A program made the position numbers and the translations under genes. A stretch of 64,000 nucleotides of DNA from positions 248,365,218 through 248,429,217 of the forward strand of contig NC_081406.1 in assembly GCF_030272615.1 (NCBI RefSeq), in the 5' to 3' direction. The DNA comes from Cryptomeria japonica. Its lineage: Eukaryota; Streptophyta; Pinopsida; Cupressales; Cupressaceae. Shown here piece by piece: positions 48,801 to 60,067 of this stretch (position 1 is the stretch's first letter; every line of letters starts with the position of its first letter). The notes below the pieces were generated by a model. That model ran no database searches, was not told the DNA's origin, and saw only the letters and a list, made by a program, of their open reading frames with translations.

Positions 48801-49115
48801 CCCAATTTTGTTCAGAATTTTTATACAAAGTTACAACAACTCATGGCTCAACAATTGGAACTCAGGAATGAAGAGCACAAAATAAGGACGGACATTATGA
48901 CTCTTCAAACCTTATTCATTCCATACTTGTCCTCCATTCAAGAACAGATCAACCGAGCCACTTACCTATCTACTACACAAGAGGGAAGCACATTAGATGG
49001 CTTAATTTCTCTATTGGCTAACATTCAAGCATAGAATTCTTTAATGGACAGTGTTAAGGATGCACTCTATGTCGCCCTCACCGAAGCAAGGACAAAGTAT
49101 AAATCCATTTTTTGA
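45817..49115 (+). pseudogene. ORF2 of the inner element: ~1,100-codon protein of unknown function
   Basis: The start MPSLKYS at 45817 is followed by FSLIPDRVLLVEDV. A frameshift occurs near 45959. The best-conserved part is 45959-46582 (WVKFVLSRVHDDFMWLE, LKFGSLLLCMFFYF). A linker and a second conserved block (RSDDEKRQIEEVVICTLYKFG, 47431-47493) follow after another frameshift near 47218. Next comes an acidic Thr/Pro-rich region (47780-48230). The end is coiled coil (48234-49034). Stops at 46580, 46592, 46847, 48063 and 48612 stand mostly where Gln or Arg codons would be one C-to-T change away. Homologous in order and length to outer ORF2 (39003-42064). No retroelement enzyme motif is seen; a structural or targeting role is possible but unproven. 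Confidence 0.8.
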
Positions 49116-49463
49116 CCAGTTGCCTCCACCAAATGGTAACTAAATTTTGATGTTTGTCAAAAAGGGGGAGTGAGTATAGTATCAAAGTATACAAGGAAAT
49201 GTAGTATACAGGGGGAGTATACCGAGCAGTGAACAAAGTAGTAAGCAAAGAACAAGAGTAGGACACAAAACATTGATCACCGAGCATGCAAAATCAGAAT
49301 TATGTACAATATATTGATAAGGGGAGTATATCTAAATATACTATTTCATTGACAAATGTATATATTGTCGGTTTAGTCAAATTTTGCAAGTATATAGATT
49401 TTTGAGTTATAATTTTGAAAGTAGTTTTTGTCAAACATCTCAACTAATGTCAAAAGGGGAGAT
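49116..49463 (+). other. 3' untranslated region and polypurine tract of the inner element
   Basis: Contains AAAAAGGGGGAG (49159), CAGGGGGAG (49209) and finally CAAAAGGGGAGA directly before the LTR. Several purine tracts in tandem are common in plant copia elements. Confidence 0.75.
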
Positions 49464-50666
49464 TGTTACTACTTACTAAGATTGCCATTAGTATTATGTT
49501 CAAAGTTATTCTATATATTCTAGTCAGTTACTTCTACTGAATCTTACAGTCGGTAAGCACAGTGCAGTCGGTTAAAGAAGCAAGTAGTCTCAAAGTGTAG
49601 TATACACTGAACACTCTACCGAGTAACACTCTATGTCTACCGAGCAGCAAGAATTATATACCGAGTGAACACACACCGAGTGAAATGTGTTACCAGATTC
49701 CCTGAACCTAGACATATATGGGAAATGTGTTACAAAGATCGAGGAACAAGTAACCGTTATCACATTGGAAATTGCACTTAAAGATTGTGTATGATTTTGA
49801 GGTCATCTAACCAATGAAATATTTTGCATGGTTATTCATTCGATAAATCATGTTTGTAAGATCGAAGCAATGAATCAGATCATCGACATAAGAGATCTAT
49901 TTATATAGCATGGATTGAGATCAGATAAATACATGTAGAGATAGAGTGAGAGACACAGAGGTGTATGAAGTAAGACATGTGTGATACATAAGAAAGCACG
50001 AAGTGTTATGACTGTTACAAAGAAACTCAGAGGTCACCGAGAAGGACTTCAAAGAAAAGTCAAGGAATAGAGTAAACAGAAAGGTTTACCAAGTTAATAT
50101 ATGGATTACCGAGGTATGCTATAAGAAAGGTAATCTTATTTTGAGCACATAGAATCTGCTATAACATTCCATATGTAAAGTTGCAGATATTTGTAATGAT
50201 TTATTGTAATATTTTGAAGTTGTAAGAGAAACCTTTAATAGGGTAAAAGACTCTAACTAAGTCTATAACTTGTAAAGCCTCTAACCAGGTACAACATTTA
50301 GAATAAGTGTTGTAAAATCCTTTAGCAAGGTAGATCTAACAGATCTTGATACTCCTAATAGGGTAGGCTATCAGAAATAGCTAAACATGTAGCTCTAACC
50401 GAGCAACCTTTATTATTGCAGTAGTGAAGTTGTGGGTGTCATCCCCACTGCAGTTTTTCTCTCTAACCAAGAGTTTCTGTGTGACCAAAATATATGAGTT
50501 ATGGAGTGAATCATGTATGATTGTTATCTATTTGTTTTAGCTTTATATTATGTTACTGCACTATTCAGTTTATGCTTAACAGTAAAGTTATTGTTGAAGA
50601 AAATTTTTGAAGTACTGATTCACCCCTCCCCTCTCAGTACATTAGCTTTCCATATTGGGCCTAACA
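49464..50666 (+). repeat. 3' LTR of the inner element
   Basis: 1,203 bp, TGTTACTACTTAC...GGGCCTAACA. Differences from the 5' copy are mainly C/T and G/A. Confidence 0.93.
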
Positions 50667-51678
50667 CAAATTTCTTACTTCTATAGTACTTTGCAATGTG
50701 ACTGGTTTTGTTACATGCTTTGCAAATAACATTATTTTGTATAGGTCTGAAGTTCATCTGATTTGTTCTTGTCTTGCACTGATTAGAAATGTGTCCAAAC
50801 ATTCCACAAGCATAGCGTCTCTTGTTTTGAAAGTTATTTATTACTTCTCTACACATATTTGACTTGTGTTTAAAATTATTGCTTATGAAACACTAACTGG
50901 TAAAGGTAGAAACATTATTCATATTGTTCATCATTCCATTATTCATCTTACTTCTACACTGACTTTCCATATGACCAAATTTATTGCAAGTAAAGCATCT
51001 ACCATTGAAATTATGAGCATTAGGTTGTCTTATCAGAGGATTATTTCTCTTCTTCCGATCAAGTTTTGCATTGCCTTGTCCAGATCCGGAGGATTCACCT
51101 TTCTCAAACCCTAGACCTCGCATATCCTTTCCATGTTTCTGACTTTCCAGCATCTCATCAAGCCTTGTTGATCTATGTTTGAATTTGTCTTTGTATTCAT
51201 TGGCAGTAACAAGTTCATCCCTCAAGGTAGCAACCTGTCTTTCAAGTTCTTGAGCATTATTCCTTGATTGTGTCAACTCAAGCTTCAACTAATCATTCTC
51301 ATAGGTAAGCCTGAAGCATTCATCAACTCTTTCCTTCAATGATTGTGTGAGATTATCTTCATTCTTCTCCCGGTCCTCAATCTCCTTAGCCACCCTCATC
51401 ACAATGGATTGCATCTCATTCTTCAAAGAGACTTTCTCTCTCTCAAGCTTGTTAACCTCATCATCTTTATCTTGGTATTCCATGATCTGATCTTCTTTCT
51501 CCTTCAACTTGTCCATTAATTCCTTCCTCTTCTCTCTGTAGACACTTTCTTTATACTTCAAGTCACTAATGAAATCATCAGCAGCATCTAGGTTCTTCTT
51601 CAAGGTACAAATCTCATGTCTAGCTGCATCAAGATCCTCAAGTGCCACATTGAGCTATCTCTGAAAATCGAAATCCAT
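50667..51678 (-). pseudogene. N-terminal and central part of outer ORF1 (coiled coil, zinc knuckles)
   Basis: It begins MDFDFQR at 51678 on the minus strand, soon after the primer site. Coiled coil spans 51648 to ~51150. Zinc knuckles CFTCNKFGHMESQC, a decayed CGMFGHISNQC and CKACNKTSHIAKYY follow, and the frame is cut by the inner element at 50667. In-frame TAG stops after MDFDFQR, after YEND and after TFTS each stand where CAG would restore the frame. The continuation is at 42613-42406. Confidence 0.8.
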
Positions 51679-51730
51679 TGAATCAATCTCTTGGATCTTT
51701 TTTAGCAGTAAAGCTTCCTCAGAGGAACTA

Positions 51731-51745
51731 GGCTCTGATACCAAT
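51731..51745 (-). other. tRNA-Met primer-binding site of the outer element
   Basis: GGCTCTGATACCAAT is the complement of ATTGGTATCAGAGCC, directly beside the LTR end at 51746. Confidence 0.88.
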
Positions 51746-52691
51746 TGTTATAATGATAGATCACTGAGAGGGGGCGGGGGAATCACTGGTATGTCGGAGA
51801 TTAAATCCACAAATTTATTCTTTATCCACCGGTTAGCAATGCGTAACATAAAAGAACATAAACAAGAAATAAATAAACCATAGATCCACAACATCGGAAT
51901 TTTTATATGGAAACTCGAAAAGGGAAAAACCACGGTGGGGCTGGAAGCCATAATATTCTTATACTATGGCCAAGAGTACATAAATATTACATAGATGGGG
52001 AATGCAGATGCATTCAAGCTCACTACTCAATTACAATGACACAGAAGGCTACAACCTTCAGGGAAGTCTCACTGACTTACAATTTGATTACAATGATAGA
52101 ATGCAATAAATTAAACTCTGAAGTAGCATCTTACAATGCATGAATGAGTTTCAGTTAAGCACTAGATCTTTGATTGTCCTTGCTCTGCAAATACTTTATT
52201 TTTCTCTCAGTCAACTATCAGATTATCTGTGAACCAAATGCGTACGTGAAAATGTGCTCAATCATACCAAAATGGATCTCCACAACCCTAATATACCAAA
52301 AACCAATCGCCAAGACAGTCTTATATATCCGGTCTTAACAAAAATAATCTCCTTCAAGTTGGCTTCAAGAATTGTAACGTGTAGCTTCAAGTCAGCTTCA
52401 ATCTTTAACAAAACATAGCACTAGAATAAAAGAGTATGATCACACGCTTCCTAAGGATCTTCCCATTCACCGAGAACATGAAATCAACCACCAAATTCAC
52501 CACAATCATAGAAAACGTTTCTAGACCAAAACATCACTGAGATAGCCCTGAATCACCTATTAACTCCTGCTTCCAGATAAGAGAAATCATGGTCCTGCCT
52601 AATCTAATCTCCAAGAAGAGTTACCATCAATGACAACCCTAGACCAATAAGAAACTACCGGAAGTCACTGAATGAGTGTCAATTACCAACA
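51746..52691 (-). repeat. 5' LTR of the outer element
   Basis: 946 bp, collinear with 37661-38618. Confidence 0.85.
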
Positions 52692-52880
52692 CCTTCTAGC
52701 TCATTCCATTTGTAGATGATACCACTAGATCATTGTATGAATTGTCAATTTAATGCATGCAAATTTTAACTTCTTTTTCTCTACCATAGTCTTCAATTAA
52801 AAAATAATTCACTATACTATTCAACCAATATATCAGCTCCTCTAGATTGAGACTACCAGCATAATCAAAAACATTAATTT
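52692..52880 (-). pseudogene. Ty3/gypsy gag remnant, 5' part
   Basis: The minus strand reads LNLEELIYWLNSIVNYFLIEDYGREKEVK. After a one-base shift it reads LKFACIKLT...WYHLQME, the start of the retrotransposon gag domain. It ends at ARR, and the 3' half resumes at 37660. Stops and a frameshift are present. Confidence 0.7.
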
Positions 52881-55385
52881 TGATTCATGAAATTTCATTT
52901 ATTTTTTCTAATTCTATAAGTATCATTTTTTTAAAGGTTGGGCAGTACAATTTTTATTTCTCTTCATGCTCTACATGTTTATCTTCACCTCTATGTTATT
53001 TCTTCACTAAAATTATTTCCCTTATTCTTTGATATGTTATGACACATGCAAGTTTTTCTACTTGTATTTGTATATTTTGCATATCTCTATGCATTTCGCA
53101 ATACCTCTTCTTCATGTTCCTCCTAACCATCTTCTTGCTCTAATACCAAATGGTGCAACTAGAATTCACAACATAAAGTTTGTTTATATTATTGAAAATA
53201 AAATACAAAAACTTCATTAATTTGTCTTCATTTATCCTTCCATTCTAGTCCCAAACTAAAAGAAAATTTTCTTTTAATTACAAATATGAAAGTGACCTCT
53301 CTTGACAATTTTTAGCAATATCTAACTAAAAGAAAAATATATTTTTTTTACAAATATGAAACTCACCTCTTTTGACATTTTTTAGCAATATCTAAAACTT
53401 ATTTATTTTTGGTATTTTTTGGCAAAATAAAAAAATTGTTGTTTCTAGCAGTTTTTAACAATTTTCTTGACTTCCTATTTTTTGGGGAATTTTGCATGCT
53501 CACCTACATGACCTATAAAAAAAATTGCAATTATTTGAAACTAACTAAATCAATAATAATTTTCAACTTGCTAATTACATATAAGAGTTTGAAATCAATC
53601 TAAATTTTAATTAAAAATTATGACCTTTAAAAGTCCTTGCATCAACTTACAAAGTTCACAAGTTATTGAAATTTTATGCTTCCCAACAAGGGTAAAACTT
53701 TTTTTTTCCAAATCACTAAGAAGTTTTCCTAACATGCCAAATTGACAATGGTTTAAACATCAACTACTTTGTGAGTTAGAAAAATAATTGAATTGTTAAA
53801 GAGGTTTATGACTAATTAGAGTTATTTTGACCAAGTTCCAAAACAATCTAAATATTTGATAGGGTTCAATGGCATTTATATTTCAAAAGGTTTTGAATAG
53901 TTTGGAATATTGATAAGATTTGTATGACTCATTAATGCATGAAGTCCTACCCATTTATTCTTACCTACCTCATTGATAGATCTCGGATGTTGCAACAACC
54001 AAATCAATTTTTACATTTCCTCGTGATCCTTCTCAAAAAAATGCATAAGTTCATCCTCTCTATAGACACAAAAATGAAGGATTTTAATAATGATCAAGAT
54101 GGTTGAAATTAGAAAAAGGAAACTCACATATGTCTTAGGTACTATTGGATACATCTAAGGTGGTATTTTATGTACAAAAGCATAGGGATGGTGATGTGTG
54201 AAGGAGTCTCTGACCTTTATATTAGAAATGGCCATGCTTTTTGTCTTAAGGATACACAAATGTGCTAGGAGATATATATTTTTTTTATTCTAATTTATAA
54301 TTGGAAGGGGGAATGCGTTATAGAGAAAATGAACAATAGGAGAGATTTGTTTCTAGTATAGGTTTTTAAGATAATTTAATATTAAGAATATTTGAGTTTT
54401 GTTTCAAATATATAATACAACACCATAATCATAGAATAAAAAGTATAAAATTCAAATTCAACATTCCACAAATTTTTCCAAATGCATTGTATGTATTCTT
54501 CAATATTTTAGTAATTTCTTCAATCATATTTTATGATTGAGTTGGTAAGCTTTATTTGTTTATCATTCAATTAGCTATAAAATCCTTATATAGATTTTGT
54601 AATGTATCTTTTTAGATTCATACAAGGAATGTACAGATTTATTCATGGATAACTATGTATGTTTATTTGTATGTTCTATAAATTTTCTTTGTCTTCTTAT
54701 TTGCATTTATTGATCCTAACTTAAGTGTCAAGCCAAAAGGATATAGTCTTAAGTGGTATAAATTGATTAAGGTATCACAAAGTGAATTCCAATATTTATA
54801 TTTTCTAGTTTGTATGAAATTATGGTCTAGATGGAAATAGGCACATTTTTCTTCATAATGCACATCCCACCACATTAAATCCACTTAATTTACATATCAT
54901 ATTGATTCAATTCAATTCACTACGATGTCTAGATGTACTTATAAGTATTAATGATAGATAAAATGAGGTATACTATGCTCTAGGTATGGTTTCTCTCAAG
55001 TTACATACCAATTTTGTATATCTATATCTAGCATAGCACCATAGGGAAGCCTTTCTTGGCCTAGCAATGCCTAAAGTCAAAGAAGCTTTTATCTACCCTA
55101 GTAAATTCATCTATTTTTTTCCTAACTAATCATACATTTTTGTTCATTACCATGATTTTGATAACATTGGCACTTATAAAAAAGTCAAACTTTAGGGGTT
55201 GGGATGTACAACACTAAGTATCAAAACAAGGAAACTATTTTAATTGAAGAAGGATAAGTTTTATTGAACACAAATTCAACTATTTAAATAATCCTCTCAT
55301 TTATGTACAAAATACATGATATATACTTTCACAACATATTTTCATTCACCTTAGATGAATGAATTTCCATAGTCCATGATAAATT
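52881..55385. other. AT-rich, no supported gene; short duplication at 53257-53395
   Basis: A ~72 bp block (AACTAAAAGAAAA...ACAAATATGAAA..TCACCTCT.TTGACA.TTTTTAGCAATATCTAA) is repeated twice in tandem at 53257-53395. Bases 52692-53180 may contain more decayed gypsy DNA. Short frames lack domains. Confidence 0.5.
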
Positions 55386-55546
55386 AACTTGATGGTTTCT
55401 AGATTTGACTATGTTATCATTTTTTTTGATCATGCTTAATGGGATATCATATTTTTTTTTTTTTCTTTCTAACTCATCTTGATGATAGATCATGGAGCAT
55501 GATCAAAAACATTGATAACATAGTAAAATAGAGAAACCATCAAGTT
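55386..55546. repeat. Long inverted repeat (hairpin)
   Basis: The left arm starting AACTTGATGGTTTCTA at 55386 pairs with the right arm ending GAGAAACCATCAAGTT at 55546. The inner parts GACTATGTTATCA/TGATAACATAGT and TTGATCATGCT/AGCATGATCAA also pair. Arms are about 52 bp with few mismatches around a ~55-base T-rich loop. It could be a fold-back element or a hairpin transcript. Confidence 0.8.
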
Positions 55547-55957
55547 TATTTATTCACCTTATTGACTTTTTTAGTTTGACGATCAATTTGAAGATGGAAC
55601 AACATATTAAATTTTGTTCTAGTCATAAATAATGTTGTTAAATTTCTAAAGCAAAATCAGGATTAAAATAATTTGGCATGATCACAATTTATTATTTATA
55701 ATGCAACATGCAATTCTACCATTGCTTTTATAAATATTGTACTACCAAAGTGACATTATTATCTTTTAACTTGACCCAACTAAAATGGGAAATCTTATTA
55801 AATTTATCAACCATCATCGAGATAGTATAATATTTATTCTATATTTACTCAACTTAGAAATATAATAGGTACATACCACTACCCATTTATTTTTTAGGAC
55901 ATCATAAGAGTATGAAAGTTTCCATGAATGATAAAATTCAGCTACATAGGGTTGATA

Positions 55958-56780
55958 TGTTGGACACACCACAAGACTGAGAGGGGGAATGAATTAGTTT
56001 GGACCTCAAAATACTTTTCTTCTTATCTTTTGAACTTTAAACCACAATTAACTTATTATTGCAATTATGAAATATGAAATCACAAAGCACAATAAGCACA
56101 TGAACACTATATTTATGTAGAAAACCCTAAATAGGGAAAAACCATGGTAAGAATCACACTCATAATATGAATAATTGATTACAATATTTTAGGCTAAATA
56201 CCAAGGAGCTCACAACATCTAATAGGACTTGCAAGACTAAAGTGCACAACCTTAGGAAAAGATAAAAAGGACTTGCATTATTGAGACTCGCTATCTCAAT
56301 GCAAGATACAAATGACTGCACAAATTGCCAAACAGAACACACTGCCATAAATATTAAACAACTAAGAATAAGTTGAGAGGTAGAATGGAAGTAGAGTGAG
56401 ATTATGAGGTCTTAGATAAATATTGTGAGTAGAGAACACAAATTATGAATTGGAGTATAATCTAGAGGGAGATAATAATGCAATATAGTGGAGGTAATTA
56501 GAATAGTGTGTAATTATGAGGCTACATTATAGTGTAATCTATGATATAATTGGCATCAAAAGTTTAATAAAATGGTTGTGACCTATCATGTAAGGGAGCC
56601 CATTAAAAAAAGTTAGGAGTTGTAATCATGGTTATAATCTTGTAATATTAAATAAATAATAAGATTTTATTATCTTTGAGATGTTTATTTTGTGTGTGTA
56701 TTTTGATGTTAGTCTACATGGTTGGATAATCCTTCATTAGACCCAAGTCTAATCATTAATATATTGAAAGGATATACTTG
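55958..56780 (-). mobile_element. Copia-type LTR fragment, probably solo (right end uncertain)
   Basis: TGTTGGACACACCACAAGACTGAGAGGGGGAAT starts like the complement of the C-rich 3' ends of the LTRs at 37661 and 51746. It later has AAACCCTAAATAGGGAAAAACCATGG, the same motif as in those LTRs. No primer site adjoins. The right border is a guess. Bases 55547-55957 hold nothing recognised. Confidence 0.5.
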
Positions 56781-56828
56781 GTAAATCATTTCTTACACAT
56801 ACACATATGCGCACCCACACACACATAC

Positions 56829-56830
<2 letters not shown>

Positions 56831-56919
<89 letters not shown>
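56831..56919 (+). repeat. (AG)n microsatellite, ~44 units
   Basis: An uninterrupted AG run of 89 bases. The Arg-Glu reading frame through it is an artefact. Confidence 0.97.
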
Positions 56920-56922
<3 letters not shown>

Positions 56923-59377
56923 TTATTTTATAAAAATTAAATTAAATTCTAAAGAAGCTAACAAGCTATCACAACATTCCCATGAATAAATACCTCATCT
57001 ATCAAATAAAAAGTTGTCTCTAATAATTTTAAATTTTTATCAAAGTATATAGGGTAAATCAAATAACTAATTGAGAACTCTTTCAGGTAACTACTATTGT
57101 CTCCAAGCTACAAGTTCTTATTTTCATGCTATATATGGACCCGATTGTCCCACCCTCAAGAGATAACTATGGGATATTATTTATCATGGCAAACAACCCA
57201 TCATAAATTAGTTATATGTGGCATGTGAATGTTTTACTACAATAATGGCCTCAAATGACAAATGGAGAGGTATAGTAAGGGAAACTTCATTGCAAATTGA
57301 TTTTAGCTCCTTTATCTAGATGAATACACTCTTATATTTAACATCTAGAAATGGTACACTCACTAGACAAAAAAAAGGTGAGGTTTATTAAAATAGTAAA
57401 GAGATTGGATATATTTTCTATCTTTACCAAATGGGTTGAGTATAATGATTCTATAAACTATGAAGTAGTTATGTTAATTAATTTAGATCACTTCCATTGA
57501 ATTCACAAGTTATGAAAGATAATATAAACCTGAAATGCACCTTCAACTTTAACTATATGTAAGTTTTAAGTCAATTATTTATAGAACTTGTCAAACATTG
57601 GTGAAGTGAGATTATAAAAAATAAGAAGCATAAAGATGTATGTTCTAGTAAAAAAAATATTAGTCATAAAACATCCACAAAAATTAGAATAATAACACAA
57701 ATTCTAAAGAACATTTTGTTGCAAATGAAATAGTTGAAATGGAACTAAACATTCTCAATGAAATAGGTTTAATTCAAAAAAGAAAGTTCTCTTATCTAAA
57801 AACTAATAGATGTCCAGACAAATGTATAAAAATAAAATCTAGATAAATTTCATTAGCTAAAGATGAAAACAACATAAAACATTTTCACAACGTGAGTAGG
57901 GAAAGGAGGAGCTAAAAAATCACTTCTATCAAACCTCATCGAGGAGAATCTCTTACATAGCCCAAACTAATTCAAGTTGAATCAATTCCCATTTTTAGTG
58001 AATTACTTGGAAATGACTTGAGGATTAAAACTTGTAGGAACAAATAGACTTCTTCTAGTTCATTCCCTTGACTATCGTAAGTAAAGATAGTAAAATCTTC
58101 ATGGTGGCTTTCACTAAGGAAAGATCAATTTCAATTCCTTATAAGTGGACTCAAGAAAATCCTTAAGGCCTAATGTATTTCATGTTGCCTTCTAGAAATG
58201 TTGTTATATCATTGAGAAATAAGTTGTCGTGACTTTTAGTGAAGCCCAAAGATATAAAGGGTACTAAAGAACTCGATTGCATTTTTATTACACTAATCCC
58301 AAAGAATTCTTCCCTTGAATCTTTAATAGATGTTTCAAAAACATTCATTTATAACACTATATAAAATCCTTTCAAAATTAGCAAAGAACAATCTAAAAAT
58401 AGTGGTTGGACCTTTTCAAAATTCCCAAGAACAAAATTGCTTAATCTTGGAAAGATCCATCATTGAAGGTATAAAAACACTACACATCAGGGATAACTTT
58501 AATAAACCACCCCCCATGTAGAAGTATAAAATCTTGGTGAATCAGGTATTATTTTCGAGGGGAAATTTTCATATTTATGGCGAAATGTTTTTCAAATCTG
58601 GAAAAAAAATTAATTTTTGTTGGCAATTTTTTTTAGGGTATGAAAATTTCATAAAATCCTAGCGAATAATTCATTATTGTGTGGGGAAAATATATAATGT
58701 CGGAGATGAATGTTTTTAATTTCAAGGAAAAAATATGTGTATGGGCGAAAATTTATACTTGGAAGGAAAAAAAATTAAGTGTATTGGCGATTTTTATCTA
58801 CCATTTGAAAATTATTTAATTTATTCATGACTAATATTTTATTATTTATGGAAAAATAAATATTTTATTGACAATTTCATAAATTCATTGTCATTTTCCT
58901 TATCTATTAATAACCATTTCATCATCTAATTAATGCAACATCATGTTGAGTTTGGAATCTGCACGATGTATCGATAAGCACAACCTCATTGACACGTCAC
59001 ACATACCTAGAATCCATCAATGATTTAAAATCGTTTGATGATTGTAGATCAATGGCTGAAGTTTATTTCAGTCCAAATTTCTGAAGAAAACGTAATTCTC
59101 CAGAAAGTCCCCGGAATGGAATTGGAGATGGTAGATACATATCAAATCTAATTGAGTATTGAAATTTATTAATGCCTTGTCACTGAATTCTCTAACTGAG
59201 ATCCACTCAGCATGTACAACTTCCAATCTGGTAATTGATAGTGGTTTACAATTGTTTCCAATTTCGCACTCTCATGCATTTATGAGAAAGATTTATTGAG
59301 AGATACAAAAGATTTATAAAAATTTAAAGGAAAAAGGAATTAATACGATTGGTGAAGGAATTGCTAGTATCAAGAGC
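56920..59377. other. AT-rich, no supported gene
   Basis: The frames at 58163-58521 are short and on opposite strands. Bases 58500-58900 repeat GGGGAAA/GGCGAAA-type phrases. No domain is seen. Confidence 0.5.
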
Positions 59378-59387
59378 TATTTATAAA
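59378..59387 (+). promoter_or_regulatory. Candidate TATA box for the gene at 59513
   Basis: TATTTATAAA lies 126 bases before the chosen ATG and is followed by a pyrimidine-rich stretch (CTTCTTTCTTCTTC), a typical plant leader. Confidence 0.4.
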
Positions 59388-59512
59388 CGATCTCCGCTTC
59401 TTTCTTCTTCAATTTGCCTTTGGAAGATAAATTGTCGAAACTTATGGTAGTTGAAATTATGCCTCCAGTTTAGGTCTTTAGGATGTATAATTTGGTATTC
59501 AGATTTCTGAAG

Positions 59513-60067
59513 ATGGACACTACTACCCAGTTGAGAAGCACATCTGAGGAGGACCAAAGGGCCTTTTTGGGCTACATCAAAGACCCAACCCTTCAATTAG
59601 TTTGTAAGGAGGTCAGGATGTTCACTAATGAGGTTGTGAGGATGGTGTTGGGTCGAGAGGTTTTGAGAAATGATAATAGATACCGTGTGAAGATGGACAT
59701 TGTGTCTCGGTTATTGGCGTCTCTTCTGGACCTCAGAGGAGAAAAGGTGGATATGTTGATGCTGTTAAGAAGAGTGTTCAAAGAAGAATTCCTTGGGGAT
59801 GATGTTATTGTTGTTGTCTTTGCACAAGTAGGGGTGGGGATCCCTTGGGTGAGTGATTTACCCAAGCTTCTCCTCCCTGACCAAAATATGGCCAGACAAC
59901 CTTTTCTTTTGAACCTGAATGGTGAGAAGTTGACATGACATAGGAAATGGGTGTGGATTGGTCAGGATTTACTCCGAAAATGGTTTCTCCTGGATGAATT
60001 TCAAGACTATAGATGGCTTGAAGAATTCTCAGAGCTTCTCATCTCTGAAGAATCCTACTTAGATTGA
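59513..60067 (+). pseudogene. Unrecognised ~184-codon gene with one in-frame stop
   Basis: I chose ATG 59513 (MDTTTQLRS) over the in-frame ATG 59483 because it follows the leader-like sequence more closely. The frame is open to TGA 59936-59938, then continues in the same frame (HRKWVWIGQDLLRKWFLLDEF) to a TGA at 60065-60067. The likely original codon at the first stop is CGA (Arg). The product is mixed in charge and largely helical-looking (VCKEVRMFTNEVVRMVLG, DIVSRLLASLLDLRG). There is no signal peptide or membrane segment and I recognise no domain. Codon use is more GC-rich than the surroundings, which supports a real gene. It could be a 141-residue gene ending at the first stop. Confidence 0.5.

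Larger units (their letters stand above)
42614..50666 (+). mobile_element. Inner LTR retrotransposon without pol (plus strand)
   Basis: LTRs are 42614-43802 and 49464-50666, TGTTAC...CCTAACA. The primer site ATTGGTATCAAAGCA is at 43803 and the purine tract AAAAGGGGAGAT at 49452-49463. The internal 5.66 kb holds ORF1 (43865-45205) and ORF2 (45817-49115) and nothing else. The element lies inside ORF1 of the outer one. Flanks CATTG and CAAAT are not a clean target duplication. About 21 differences in the first ~290 aligned LTR bases, mostly transitions, show that the insertion is not recent. Confidence 0.92.
37661..52691 (-). mobile_element. Outer LTR retrotransposon without pol (minus strand), split by a relative
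   Basis: LTRs are 37661-38618 and 51746-52691, starting TGTTA on the plus strand and ending GACA/AACA. The minus-strand primer site ATTGGTATCAGAGCC lies at 51731-51745 and the purine tract at 38619-38632. CCTTT (37656-37660) and CCTTC (52692-52696) fit a 5 bp target duplication with one change. Without the inner insertion the element is about 7 kb: LTR, ORF1 (coiled coil and zinc knuckles), ORF2 (unknown, ~1,020 codons), LTR. No protease, RT or integrase is present and there is no space for them. Confidence 0.85.

Noticed and set aside
56807-56989. Arg-Glu repeat reading frame
   Set aside because: It is simply the (AG)n microsatellite read in frame.
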